From: Paragonimus westermani
Lineage: Eukaryota > Platyhelminthes > Trematoda > Plagiorchiida > Troglotrematidae
Direction: 5' to 3'
Assembly: GCA_008508345.1 (NCBI GenBank)
Contig: QNGE01001019.1
Span: 64,294 to 128,293 of the forward strand
Length of the DNA stretch: 64,000 bases
Made by a program: the position numbers and the translations under genes. Positions 37,901 to 52,900 of this stretch are shown here, piece after piece. Below the pieces are notes generated by a model that saw only the letters and a list, made by a program, of their open reading frames with translations, had not been told where the DNA came from and did no database searches. The stretch's first letter is position 1; every line of letters begins with the position of its first letter.

Positions 37901-40900
37901 AATGTAACAATAGCTTGTGAAAATTTTCAATGCAACAATACAATGTCCACGCAAAATGATTGACATGGATAAATGTGAACGTTTGTTCGCATTAGGTCAT
38001 GGGTCAGTGTATCGATACTTCTGTCTAATGCAGATTCTAGTCCGTATGTCCAATAGATTCCAAGTGTCTGTTTGCTCAGCTGTGGTTGACTGTGTATGTG
38101 AGATACTGGCTGTTGTGCGCGAAACATGGCTCAACTTTCGACCTACTCATTTCTTGTTTCTGAACGGCTTACTTCCCGCTCCTCTTTCTCCGCATTTGTG
38201 TATACGACCATGTATCTTTTCAAACCCATACGACTTCGATCCCTCGGCGTTGTTCCTCATCTTTTTAATCATTAAACCATCGCCTCATAAACCCTAAGAT
38301 TTACTCCGTTCATCCGCTTTCGGTCTTGATTCCTCGTGCTGAACAAATCAAGTCCCTCTCGTTCTCAAGCCAAAATCCCAGAGAGGTTTCGTCCATCAGA
38401 TCAGCGGGCTGTTTCCCAGTGACAATAATTATCTCAAGTATGAAGACGGTCATCAGATATTGCATTGAAGGTGAAAAGCGAAGGACATTCAGAGCAAGTG
38501 CGTCAATTGTTTTCACTCTGAGAAATGCACGTAGTCAAGTTAACATGAAGTCTGCCTTGGGAAGCAATGATAATGAGTTCGAACCTCCAATTTGTGTAAG
38601 CCTGAGTTCAGACTGAGGCGGAATGGACGTTGGGAGTGCAAGTCAAAGTGTGCGTCAAAAAACCATATCACAGTCAGAACTGTTGCACAGAATTTATGTT
38701 CAAGAATATGAATGCCTATCAACGAACATCCGCTTTATTCACTACGTCATCGCAACAAATGAGAACAAGACAACTGATGGGGCTGGTAATAGAGCAGTAC
38801 CGCTGATACCCTGCATCATAGATGTATGATGCTAAACATGTTGCAGTTTAACCACGTACGCGATGTCATTGAATTAGAGTCCATGGTGCGGTTCCATGTA
38901 ATTTATCTCTCCACATGAGTGACTTTTATGATGAGAATGGTGTTGTTACCTAAGTGGATATGTGAGTTATGGAGAGGGGATTTGGCGTATACTAATAAGT
39001 TTCGTTGCAAACGAGGAATGTCACGATACAGAAAGAGCATAGACCTCAAACGGAGATTTACTGTGAGAGCGTAGAAGACGAGGCATGCGACCGTATCTAG
39101 TGCTGATATATAAATGCGTACACCCGCAATCGGTCTTGGGCCAGATCAGGCTGCGTCGTAAATCGAACCGGCGTTTGCCGCAAGAGTGGCGAGGATAACA
39201 CTGGAAGCAGGTTTACATATGGAAAGGAAGAATCGCAATGAACACTTGGTAGTCGCGTAAATCCCAGCAGGTCTTTGATAAGAGTATACACCGTGTCTTC
39301 ATGATATCCGTCCAAGTCGTTGTCAGGCCACTTCGTAATTTAACTGCACTTGCGGGAGCGTGGCTTTGAAAAGAATGCTTAGCGAAGCATACCACTGAAC
39401 AACTTATCGACTGCGTAGCTCAGCTACCACAGAATATGCTCTTGGTAGTTAAAATTAGTGGGTATTCTGAGTTTTTAAACGCAAATATTGGTGACTGGAC
39501 GTATTGTTCATGCGATTGTTCCACTTGATCACAGTTTGTTGACGGGGGAAAACAACAAAAGTTAGGTGATCTGCCTACATTTTAATCACAGAGAGATGGA
39601 GGTTCGGAGCTATATAGCAAAACATGGTACGCGTGCACGTCCTCGATGAACGACGGCGGGACAACCTACTGATGTTGTGCATTTCGATAGTTAGTGAATG
39701 CTATGTGCGTGTGCCATTCTCTAAGATACTTGGGTAAAAATATTACACCGCTGTGGGATAGCTTTGCCTAGGTGGACACAAACGGCTACCTTGGTTGAGA
39801 TGTTGGGAATTCTATAGCCGCGAAGTGGCCGCTTAATGCCTACAGGTTAACGAGATGACCACACTTACTTCCAGTGTTTTTAACCGATGTACTAAGTAGA
39901 ACAATTTCATCCAAAAAGTTAGTTAACACAGGGCCCAGGGGAGAAATCACACCTGGATAGTGAAGAGCTCTGCGGGCACCTTCTAAAACATTCTGGCCTA
40001 CACAGTTAAGCAACTGAGGGAAGTCGGACAGATCTTGTGAACATTTGAGACTGCGACCCGTGAGTTCATGTTGTGCACAAAAGACTGAACACATTGTGAT
40101 GTTAGTAGAACTAGCCATCTCCTTGAGGTTGCTCTGCCAAGAGAGCAACTCTGGATATCATGATGAGCAACAACACAAAAATGGAATGTTTTGCCCTTTC
40201 TCTGCCACCCAGTTTCGTTACTCTGAAACTCGTCACTTAGTAACAATATGACTAAACGCCCGTGACGGGATCGAAATCCATTTCAGCCGCAACCGCATAC
40301 TCCTCCCGGAATACAAATTTTTATAGTATGCCATAACAGGTTTAACAGTATTTGCCAGTGTTTAATAGGTACCCCCATCAGGCTTAATTTATAAAATACC
40401 CCGTCAGCTCTGCTTGACGCTCGTTCCTCACAGCTTCTTCGCTCGAATGCTTGTTAACCCCTTTTTAACCGTAGTCACGTGGTTTCTCAACAAAGTGAAC
40501 AGAAGCATACAGGTAAGCTTGCATGATGATAGTCGACATAGTTATTCCAACATGCCCGTCAGTCCAAGGAGATGATTTTGCTTTTAACTTACAGTCACAG
40601 TTATTACACTTGTGAACAGCACTGTGCTACACAAAGCAGTCTCTATCGACCACAAAACCATTTCACATATTGAAATGTTGTACTTGAACTAAAGGGACCG
40701 ATAGATGCACATATTTGCAACAAACTATCACAACTGCGCCAGGAAACCAAACGCGCTAAACGGCCGCTCCTCTACTGGAGTCAGTTGGATACCGGAGTTA
40801 CCTTTGAGTAGGAAGATTACTCGTAAGGTAAGTCAAAACTTTGTAGAACGTGTAATTAACAAATATCTAAACAACCGTCAACAGACTAATATATGTGTCG

Positions 40901-43900
40901 AATCTGGTAGCGCGCAAGCGATCATTCACCGGGAAAAATCGCGAAACCATTGCGCCGCTTCGTTGTTTAGTGCAATCTTCACTCCAACCTGACTGTCAGA
41001 TGGAGATTCTGTATGATCAGACTCTAAAGAGAAGACACACAAATACAGTCCGCTGGAGGTGGACACGAGCGCAAGAATCTGGTGTTTAGTGGATTAGGCC
41101 GTGAAAATATGCCCGTATGACACTACGGAAGAAGAGCAGTTTACACTTAACACACTACTTGGAAATGGCTATCCAAAGCAGTTTATTTATAAGCACATGC
41201 TAGTTAGCACAAAGATGGATATACCTTAAACCGTACATGAAAAGCCTATCTATATTTAGTCATCATTGGAAGGCGATAGCAATGCTAAAATATAACCGGA
41301 AGATTTGACGTAGCACTGAACAAAACCTATTTCGCAGCTCAATCACGTGTTCGGTTCATTTGCACATAAGTTTTGCGTCCCAGCTGAAAGATGCATTGTC
41401 TGCATATGCTCCCTCTTTTGTACTTACCGTTTCGTTTGCACATGTGAAGCAATATACAGAGCTGCACAACAAGGTGCTTATCTGAACGCACTCGGGAGCA
41501 TCACCCGGCGTGGCCAGCAGAGGATCGACAAAGGCTTGCTCATCAGCGGCCGCAGTGCATTTGGTCCATCCAAACAATCCAATCAACCCGGCGGATTTGT
41601 TCAAGCCGATCTACCGAGTCCACGGAGAGCAATCGAAATCAGTAAAGGGTCGAAAAACAAGCCACCGAAGAAGTCATTGCAATCCATTTACACTCACCCC
41701 TGTTATGTTTACAGAAATGTCTGGTCAAAACTGAATTTCTCGTGGCCACGCATCAATACCCTGGATCGATCAGTTACGTAGGTGTGCCAACTTTTTTCTG
41801 TAAAACCGTTTACAATACACGTTGCTGTTGTTGCGTAACTAAACCTCACGATTCTGACCATCGCTTACCCCACTGACATATCACCTTCGGCGAAACCATA
41901 TAAATCTGTAGTGAGCCTAATGATAAAGCAATGAACACAAGCTTGTTTCCTACGCGTTTCCTCTTCGTACACGAATAGAATAAGTCGCCGAAAGCCAAAG
42001 ACAAGCGTGACGAAGTATTTCCCAAAGAAGTCTTAGGATTTATCACTGGAAGAATCTTGATAGTGAATGTGCCAGTGCGCGCTTAGTGTTTGAAGAACAA
42101 TAACTGGACCTGAAACTACAGAGAGAGATGAGACAGTTCGAGAAAGACAGCAGTTCAACAATATCGCTATCAGCGGAAGGGACTAAACTACCGGAGGCTG
42201 AAACAAAAATCCGAAATGCAAAAAGACATCGTTTAGGATTCTTCTAAGCGGTTTTCACAGTAGTTTGAGTCAACCGGCAATGAAAAGAACGGGATGCAGC
42301 AAATCATGCGCTAATATCTCATTCTCAGTGTTGATGTGGGCAGTTACTACATGAAACATAAGTGACATTGGAAGTTCCTTGGTTGGTGAAAATAACTAGC
42401 TGGCAGCCAGTCGCTGGCGATCAGGGTGTTACTATTTTAAGAATGCCCACGAGAGCTCGCTTTCAAGTTCGGGAAACAACAGTGCTGTACTTACAAACAC
42501 CGCATTAAATTGGACTCACAGTAACGTACATCAACACCTAGGCACTCATATACAGGTGACACTGTGGTAGACAACCCCATGAACGTAACGGATTGATGGC
42601 TCCTGGCTGACATGTCTAACAGGGTTTCACTTAGTATACCGCTTCGTACCAAGAAAGTATGCAAGCGTGATCAAGAATGACACCGCTAAGCTGTTCCCAC
42701 TAAGACTCACCCACTTCTCCGGGGAGAAGGACGCACCAACGGATAGGCGAAATAGTCCACGATGCCAAATGGTTGTGGCTGTTCATAGCCAGGAACCGAC
42801 AACAACGTGGCTTCGTGTAGCTCACGAGTCTCCACCTACCATAGAAAAACAACCGGGAAAAACGAAAGAACAATCACTGAAAACAAGTGGAAAAATCCTT
42901 TTAAAAAGAGACAACAACAAGACACATGCTAGGGAAACCAATGAGAGCTACGGTTGAGAAACGAAATCGTTTTGAAGGCCACTGAGATTGCCCCGAACTG
43001 ATGAACTCTGGAGTATGCAGTCCGTTGAAAACAAAGTCAGAGTAGCCAAAATGAAATTGTTTCACTTAATAGGTGACTAGCAAGTGTAATCATTTTAGTA
43101 GACCGAATACAAGACGTACATTGAAAAGTTGAGTCCGGTTTGTTATGAATCAATGATAGCAGCTTACCGTTCAGAACAACAGACATCACGTTGCTAAGTT
43201 AACTGCAGCGAACTATTCATCAGTACGGTAACTGCGTTTAATTTAAACAAAAAAGAAATCACAATAGGTGTAAGAGTATAAGTAACATACGGAACGCGGT
43301 ACCGAGATACGAGGACTCAAGAAAAATGAAAAAAATAGAAACAACATAGTGAAAATTTCGGAAAATACGAAAGGACAAATATTGATTTATCTGATACATG
43401 ACAGTGTTCGCCATTGTTCAAATACTTTCCAGGGCATTGCCCTTTACGTTCGACCAATGCATGTTAGGCACATCCACTTGTTTGTTTAACCGAGAGGTAT
43501 GGACGAAAGCAAGCAAGCCGTTGAGATAAAAATGTTTTGCGATCTACTTAAACTGACCTCAATATCTGATATAGCCGATTGCAGATAACAACACCAGGAC
43601 ACCAAGCCGGCGGCGCGATAGATTAGGCCGATCTCATGCAGACGAACAAAAGCTTCAGTGACTGCTCGCGAGTGTTTCTGACGAGAGAACAGAAAAATAA
43701 CAGTGTGAAGTGGGAGTGATAGGTCGTTTACGATGGACAAGTTGTACCGTGACAGAGTCCAAGTCAATGAAACACGACAAAGTCAACTGCAAATTGACAT
43801 ATTTTTAACAAAAAGAAAACACACGAGTCGATTCGGACATTTATTAGCCATTCATACCAGTCTGTGATACGCGAAAATGCTTACACAAAAAGGCTACGCA

Positions 43901-46900
43901 GCTGTGACTCCGGGGCAGTGTGCTCGGTAGATCGAACGAAATATGTGATTTTAGCTTTGCGCAGAAGCCTTGGAATCGAATTTAGTAACCGTACTCAATA
44001 ATCAAGTGGCTGTGGTCGAACGTTTAGGGATGACCATTCGGTAATGCTCATAATGTATTCGGTGGTGCGCTGCCAACACTTTTACCTCAAAAGCATGCAA
44101 ACCTTAACAAAATTGCACAATACTACGCAGAACTGGAAAATGGTGTTTTATTTGGAAAGGAGGTGGCACAGAAAGCCTTTTGAAGCCGACAGTTGCATTA
44201 TATGTGGTGCGTATTCAACGTATAATGACGAAATCCTAGATAACATATCGGTGTACAATAGAAGTTTTTAGTCCCTACGGTAAAAGACGTTTGCAACAGT
44301 TCGAAGACTGAACTAGCGGAAATTGTACGTTAGAATCCATTAGGTCTCTGACAGCACGAAAGAAACTAAGTCCATTGTAATCTCATTAGTATGGACAAGG
44401 TTTGAGTAACCACGTGTTAAGTCCACGTGAGTAAACTTGCCACGCTGTAACTAGCGTTATTATTTCCCCAAGATGCTAGGCTAGGATAATCAGTAACAGT
44501 TGTCTACGGAGTAACAAGACGCAATCAGAAAGCAGGCCAGCACAAGATGAACAGGCACCACGCTTCAAAAGTGTCGATATCTCACCAACATAAATCCACA
44601 GGTTCATATGGCGATCGCAGAAAATACGCTTTCCGAAAAGATAAACTGGTCATACTATGGCAACATGACCGGCTGATTTAAACGTACATAAAACAAAACA
44701 AAACTGTATTCAAAAAAAGCCCAACAGGAGATAACTAGGAATGAATAGGTTCAAAAAACGCAAGCTGTGCATGCTACTTCGAGCTGAACAAGTCGATGAG
44801 ATGACATCCAGTGTGTCGTATTCTACTCACTGGGAATTAATCATGAATCAAAGGAACATAAAATTCACGTGACCTCCAAGGATAAACTAACGGCATTCGA
44901 CTATTCGTACGCTATTCGGAAGTTTGCATGGAATACGGACCACGTGGAAGGCGTGTTACCATGACCACTTGCAAGAGTAAACGGAAACAAAAATAAAAAC
45001 AAAAACAATACTAATAGACCGACCGGACTAAGCGTGAAGTATTCACGATCCCAATCCAAACTCAGACCCAGGCAATCAAGCTGTTCACGTATCCGAGCCG
45101 TTTGCCTGAAATAACAGTAGACGAGCATTGTGAAAAGATAGGGGAGTAGTCTTATAAAGTTCGTGATTAGCACGACATAGTGATCAAAATGAACCAGGAA
45201 TGCCACGTATTGTTTAACAAGGCACAGTATGGAAAGAATGACTAGGGTAAAGTTCATAAGTTGCACCTATAAATATGGTTACGTGTCGTGTTCCCGGGAA
45301 CGCTGAACTAAAATTATGCATGTATTCGAACCATCAAACTGAACGTGTAAGATGATTAAAAACCGTTTTAAACAAATGAACTGACATAAACGTGATCCGT
45401 CAGTGCGAACTAATACAGGACAAGCAGTCAATAAGGTGGAATAATGAAATCGGTACAATGAGGCAAACATCTACAGAAACGGTTGCTCTTCTTCCGACTT
45501 CCCAACGGTCCATAGTGAAAAACTAGACATAACAAAGCTCAAACAAAGAGGCCAATGGGGGAGAAAGCAACACGAACAACAAATTAGGAGTTTTCTTCTT
45601 GAAATCTGTCAACAGTGTTTGAAAGTACACATTACAGATTTGCTTTCCAACCAGTGTAAATTAAGCACTTGTCAACAGTGAATGTTAACTTTCTCGAATG
45701 AAAGGTGAGCAGTTACTATCTTCAAGTGTCTTATTTACAACGATATGAATATATGCACACACAAGTATATCTATTTCCTGTTCGATACCGACGACCCGAC
45801 TTGGTTCATGACATTTGACTGTCATATACCTAAGGTCGGAGGACCAAGAAAAGAAACTAGAAAGTAAAAGAAGAGGGAGACGATGTATCATTGGTGAAAA
45901 CGCCGATGACTAGGCTCAAACGCTTAACACCACAGTGTCAACAGCCTACAAGCAAAAATCAGAGTTATGAAACTTCCCCTTTCCGCTTGAATAACTACAT
46001 TTACTTATCAGACAATGAAATCAAACAACGGCATCAGTAACATCGCTTAACCCGACTGGCCACCATCTTTTCTCACGTCTCTAGCTACCGACGCTGTAGG
46101 TTTTGAAGCACCTAGCCTACGGGACAAATACGACCTATATTCGCTGACGGACAGATTTCACAATGTCCAACTCAAACCTCCTATCAGTCGGCTGTAGTAC
46201 CGTCATCGACGTGGAAGAGGACTATTTGAAATCTTTAGTACATGGGCTGGCCGTTTATGTCCCCACACACCTAAACATCTGTTTCGCTATTATAACGAAT
46301 GAACACATCAACTGTCAACTAGATGAAGACGATCGACGTTCTGTGTGACCAAGAACAACCTTTACAGACTTTATATACACACGACCCTTAGACTTCTGGG
46401 AGGTGGCTCGTTGCCCATAGAGCTTCTTCAATCGCGGAAACCGCCCCAACCTTACGGATACGAGCTCGGATTCCAATCCCTACCTCTCAACCTCTGCTGA
46501 TCCGACTTCTTCGGTATACAAACCGGTGGGAAACCCCTACTGTTCCATTGACCAACATTAAATCAATACGGAAACATGGGTCCCGCATAGGCACTTCGTA
46601 TTTTGAAGTTGCAACATGCACTTTAGAGTGCTTCGCAGAGAACAAGATAGTGTTAACCATCGTCTGCGTTGCTTGAAAAGCTGACAAGCATTATTGTCAG
46701 CACCAGTAAGTCTTCACCAGGTACAGGGTCTACGTTAATATTTTGTAAATGTTACAGACAGCGCACTGTTATTTCATCTATATCGAAACAATAGTCACGA
46801 AGGCAGGTCGCCTTGATATACATCACTCTTGATACCGAAACTGCTCGACACTTCACCGCAGCCTCTAATCTAAATTCGAGTATGGAAACAAAGGGTCGGC

Positions 46901-49900
46901 AGTATGTTCACACACGCACTCGTAAGGCACACTTGCGCTTGAGGGACTCAAAAAGTGAAAACCGATCCACTGAATCGATCGTATATTAATGGATGAGAAG
47001 AAGTGCTGGGTAGCGACATTTATGACTGATCAAGGATTTGGTGCAAAATGTGAATTAGATTCGTGTTCAGAATGAAAACCTGCCTGTTATCCCATAATGT
47101 CCGTTCCCAGGCTACGGTGAGTCGACGAAATATAATGGACTTCAGAGCCTGGTTTGCGGATGAAAGAAACTTATTTTCCTCTGATTTTCAAAAAGGCCCT
47201 TTGATTATCTTTTTGAATACGGAGGCCAGTATGTAGTGGGGCCAACAGAGAAGAGAGTTCTGTTGGTCACACTAACTGGAACAACTGAGTCAAAAGCGCC
47301 ACCAGAGATTTTTTGAGAAGTGCCGGTAGGCGCCCATCCGGATCAGCAGCCCTACCACATTGCAGAGCCGAGGTGTATTTGCGAATCTTAAGTTTGGTCG
47401 ATGGCTCGAGGTCTACTGGCTAGAGTATGGCACTGAAAGTACGTGTCGGTAACACAGTAGGAGTGAGGGGTCAACCGAATTGGCTCATACAGTGACTCAA
47501 CGATCCAACAGTCTAGACTGGACCGCGACACGGTACAACGGGTTGTGCAACTAAACGCTCAAACACACAAAGTCGGACGGCGTGATGCTCATACCGTCAG
47601 AGGCGCTCATACCAGGCCGGACAGCGGCTACAAGTCACGAAGACTACAGCATAGTGATACTTCCGGTTGGACATAGGAGAAAAAACTACCTATTCCGGAA
47701 AAAAAGATAATAGATATAGCACTTCGCCACCAACTCGTTACACAGTGACGTGGTTTTGAACCAAAACTGCATCAACTGACCCGTGTACTCTATGATATAC
47801 AACAAAGCGAGTGGGCTAAAATATGCTGCTATTGAGTGCTTCACTAAGATCCCAATTTAACACTTAGATATATTTCAAACTCCATTTCTATAGTGCATAA
47901 CCTATTAATTCCATAACAGATGTAGCATATCAGATTCACAGTAGTCCGGTGGGTTCAACCTCCTATGACTCGACCTTCGGTATTCATCACTTCTTAATTA
48001 AACTCAGAATACGGGTAGAACAAGTGCCTTCAACGACTGCACTCGTGACCAGGTAGGTCAGAAAGCCGTTTCAGCTTTTGCATTAAATTAAACGTTTGAC
48101 GGCTGCCAAATTCCAGAAACAGAAATCAAAGGTATGAACAGTGGATCCAACTAACGACGCCAGAGCAACCCACTCAATACTGGTTGTGTTGTTTGGGTGA
48201 CTTCAAATTCGGCACTATCAGCTGGGCAGCAGCACATGTAGTCCACAGCAAAACGGACGATCGCATAGGATCTTACAATGGCCAGCAGTCTGTTTGCTCA
48301 GCTGCATTTGTTTGCGTATACGACAGACGGATTGTGATGTATCAGCTTTAAATTGATTTAAACAGTATCCCTAGATACTTTCTTTCCTTCTTCTCACCCG
48401 CTCTTTTCTACGGTACTAGGGGTCTACAGATCTGTTTTGTTCCTCCTTTTTTCAGTCATACAGTCGTCATCGCTTGAACTTCTAGCTTCTGTTTGTTGGT
48501 TGCTGATTGTTTATGCCTTTTCATACTGGACTGTTCAACGTGATGAATACATTCTCCTACGTTTTATCCTTCCCATTTGTGGTCTTTCCCGTCTTATCAA
48601 CGTCTTCATCATTCGATTTTCTTTTATGCTGCCCGTTTATACGCACTCGCGGCCCCTTAACTGTAACTGTTCGCTCGCTCATTGCGTTTGCCCGTTGTTT
48701 GTCCATTTGCCAGGTAGACTACTCACCCCACCTACTAAGTGTGTTCTGCCTCAGTTATTATTGTCAATTAAATCGTTCTTCCAATCGAATATTAATAAGG
48801 TTGTCTGTGAACCCATAAACTTACTACTCTCAACCAAGTTATTTAAGTTAACTTAATCCAGTGTGAATAGCAAACACCTGATTGATAGTTGGTTGTTTAC
48901 CTTTCGAGCTGCGTAGCTGGCAGTACTATGTTGCAAAAACAGTGTTGCACCGGAAAATGTACGAAACAGCTGAGTTTGTATGCTATTATCAAAACCGTTT
49001 CACAGATTTGTACATTATTGTAGCAATTTTATGAAACCTTGATTTTCACTCAACTATAACATTAGTGACAACAAATATCATGTGGTGTATCCCCGATAAT
49101 TTTCTATGTCCACCAGAACGGATGACAACTGTGATTTACAATTCCGCTGAAAGTTGCTGTCCCGGTTGTAGTGATAGGCCATGTGATCTACTTCCGTCAG
49201 TGGTCCAACCCATACAATTTTGTAGTGATACCGGGCGTTCAAGGTTTTGCTTCATACTCCGTACGTATGTTCGTACTTTGTGGACACAATCTGGTAAACA
49301 GTGCACCGAAACTACCAACTGACCGGAATATTGGTCAACAAGTGTTCATGGCTGCGTTGTTCAAAATTAGGCCACCGCCAACCTCACCGTTGAGCTTAGT
49401 TATTGTAGTTATGGCTATCACTATGTGCATGCCTTTATCTGTCTTCATTTGAAGACCTAGACACGACGCTCACTTTGTAGACGAGGCTCATTGATAGTAG
49501 TATCTGTGACTGTACACAACAACAACCGTCCACACTATGTTGCATGACAGACACTTCTCTCACCCGTTTCCCAATTGTGTATTGTTAGTTACTTTTTTTA
49601 GAAACTTTTTAATCGTTGCTTGCTTTAACTTTCTGATCCTTAAGACGCTCAGGATAACTGTTGGTTTCAGCGCAAATGGTCTGTTCTGGTCCACGCCACT
49701 CTACTCGTTTATTCCACGCAACAGTACAGATAAACAGACCAAAGGTTATTCATCAGAAAAATGGTTTGGCGAACAAGCTCGGTTTCGGTTATTCGTCATC
49801 AGGCCAAATACGTAACATTTATATGAAACAGAGTTGTCAGGACAAAGCGAACAAAACAAATTTGAAACAATTGGTTCTCTCGAGCAGTTTAAACAAAGCA

Positions 49901-52900
49901 GATATAACACGAAAACTGATAGATGCAAGCATTTCGTATTGTCTCATCAGTACCAAACTTACAATAACATGGGTGGGCTTTTTTTAAACCAATCGATTTG
50001 TGGGGTGGATAATCAATAAGCGAGTTAGGATAAGACATTAAGTCCAGGGAAGGGTCAGGTTCACGAGCAGTTGTTTCTGAACACAAAGAGCTGGTTTGAG
50101 TCGATTAGTTGCAACTGCTTCAGCAAACCATAAGAATCTCGGGTTGGAATGGCGCAACAGGATTTTGAATGCACAAGATGGATCGGTAGCATGATCGGTG
50201 GTCAAGACGTGTCTAGCGACTGATCCAACAGGAACGAGCACTAGTAAATACTCTCTTCACACGAACAAGCCCACCCATGTTACTGTTAGTTTGGTACTGA
50301 TGAGACAATACGAAATGCTTGCATCTACCAGTTTTCATGTTATATCTGCTTTGTTCAAACAAAACAAATGGCAATTCAAATGAGGTCAGACACGTCATAG
50401 GCACACACGGTGACAACGTTTTGATACGATTATGTCACCATTATGACGTAACTGGAACCACAACGTTTTGATCGGTCGTGGTGTGGGTGGTTGTCCATGG
50501 CGACTTCAACGCCAGAACAAAGCGCTTCTGTGCGCACAAAGGTGAATTATTCAGTCGAATTCCGATCGCTTCAGCCGTGGCGAAAACTCGGCATCTGACA
50601 GCTTTTGAATGAATACCTTTGACTCGGTAAATCGGACGAAAAGAGGAGGCCAGGTTGACAGTATGATTTGTATCAACTAGGTGTGCACCAATTGCGCTGG
50701 TAATCGTCTTGGTGACTCCGCTGTTGACTCAGGCTGGATAATGCTCACGAATATGTTCGGATAAGCGCCTGGTCGTGCGACCCACGTAACTAGTTCCACA
50801 GGAACAAGTAAATGAGTATACACAAAAGGAAGCCGCAGAAGCGGGCACTTTATCCTTTAACCGTAAACACAGGGCTGGGGTAGAGTTGAAACAAACACGT
50901 AGGTTGGCAGCATAGAATGTTCGGCAAGTGTATCCCCTTTGAGTGGTAGTGAAATTAATACTACCTGCTTTTCCGCTAGAGTCATCTTATCGTGTCTCTC
51001 GCGACGTTCCACAGGCTTGTCTACAAAACGTTTTGGATAGCCATTTTGTAAGAACAGTGTGCGTAGGAACGTTAGCTCATCAGAGGTCACATCCCATGTA
51101 CATATTCTCATGGCTATATTGGTCATACAGTTTATGAGATTTCTCTACTGCTTTAGAGGGACAAAGCTGCTGAAATGGATATACTGCCCACTCCAGGTCT
51201 CCATCAGCACGTCGCTGGATGAGTACGTCCAGCAAAGCTAGTTAATCGTTACGTTCAGCCTCTAGTGTGAATGTTACGTTTGTGTGGGCCGAGTTGAAAA
51301 TGGCTAAGATATCCGTTGGGTTAGCACTTTCACCAACTATGCATATGATATTATCCACATATCGCTTATAAACACTGAATCCACGAACGGTTTCTTCTGA
51401 CTTGTCACTCTCCAGCTTCGCCATGAAGGTGTCCGCAAACAGCGGCCCCAACGGGGATCCCGTTGCCACACCATCTATTTGTCTATATAGTTCCCCATCG
51501 AATTTAAACTGTATGTTATGATTACAAAAGTACGATAGTTGCTTCAGTTCTGGTGGGGGTATACGGACATCTAGGTTATTAACCATAATATAATCACACA
51601 AATAGTCTGTCGTCTCTTTCCGTGGAACATTTGTAAACAAGGACGATACATCTAGAGAAAGCATTTGTTGTCCTGTTAGATTTATCCCACTGATTGTATT
51701 AATAAATTCAAAGGAGTCTCGTAGGCTATGTTTCGACAACCTCTTGCTGCTAGGTTCAAGAAGATACGAAAACCACTTGGCTAACGAGTGGTATGGTGGT
51801 TGCACATGTCCAAAATAGGTCAAAGAGGTACACCCGCTTTGTGAACTTTCGGCAGTCCGTAGAGCCTGAGAATAGTGGTTCCAATGGGTCGAATACGTTC
51901 TAAAGTTGGGGAGTCAATCGCATAAAAAAAATCGAATGATGAAGACGTTGATAAGACGGGAAAGACCACAAATGGGAAGGATAAAACGTAGGAGAATGTA
52001 TTCATCACGTTGAACAGTCCAGTATGAAAAGGCATAAACAATCAGCAACCAACAAACAGAAGCTAGAAGTTCAAGCGATGACGACTGTATGACTGAAAAA
52101 AGGAGGAACAAAACAGATCTGTAGACCCCTAGTACCGTAGAAAAGAGCGGGTGAGAAGAAGGAAAGAAAGTATCTAGGGATACTGTTTAAATCAATTTAA
52201 AGCTGATACATCACAATCCGTCTGTCGTATACGCAAACAAATGCAGCTGAGCAAACAGACTGCTGACATTTCAGAAATGTGGACTCAAAATGATACTAAA
52301 CGGATGGACTGGGAGGAATTGACCATTGTAAAAACCTATGAAACCTGGTAGTAAAGATTCACATTTACTCACGTCGATCGTATTTAGCCACCGTGTGTTC
52401 GCAATAATTTCTCAATTACGCCGGAGAATGATCAGTAATGTGACTGATGAGACGAAGCAGTTTGTGGCCCTTGTGTCTGAACCCATATTTTGTGCGTAGT
52501 GAAGATTTTCATCAGGATTGTCTCAGCGGCTATGAACACTTGTTGGGTTTGACCATGAAGTCCTCATATACTTTGTCGTCCACGCCTGTCAACTTCCTAG
52601 CACTGGTCATGGGATAGATCAGGTACATAAACTTACAATGTATGTAGAGGGACAACTTTGTCAAAAGCGAGATATTTGCTCCTCCTCGGTTGTAAATCGA
52701 GATACCCTAGCATACCACGCATACAGACAATGGGATAATCTGATGCTTATACACAGAAACGGCTGGTTTGGTACTGGTATAGGTGACAGTTCTTCACCTT
52801 TCATTAAAGCCGATGCCGTAGTAATGGTTGCACTGAAGTTAGTAAAGTGACCAAATGTCTAAGGTGGACTGACTAAGCAAAATGCACCATGAGCTCGACA

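Noticed and set aside
40255..40300. tRNA-like GGGATCGAAATCC box
   Set aside because: The B box is imperfect and no A box or cloverleaf could be drawn.
51914..52111. Hydrophobic open frame (minus) repeated at 48437-48856 (plus), resembling a membrane protein
   Set aside because: It is the translation of the Penelope-associated inverted repeat; the hydrophobicity comes from its T-rich sequence, and it has no start or motif.
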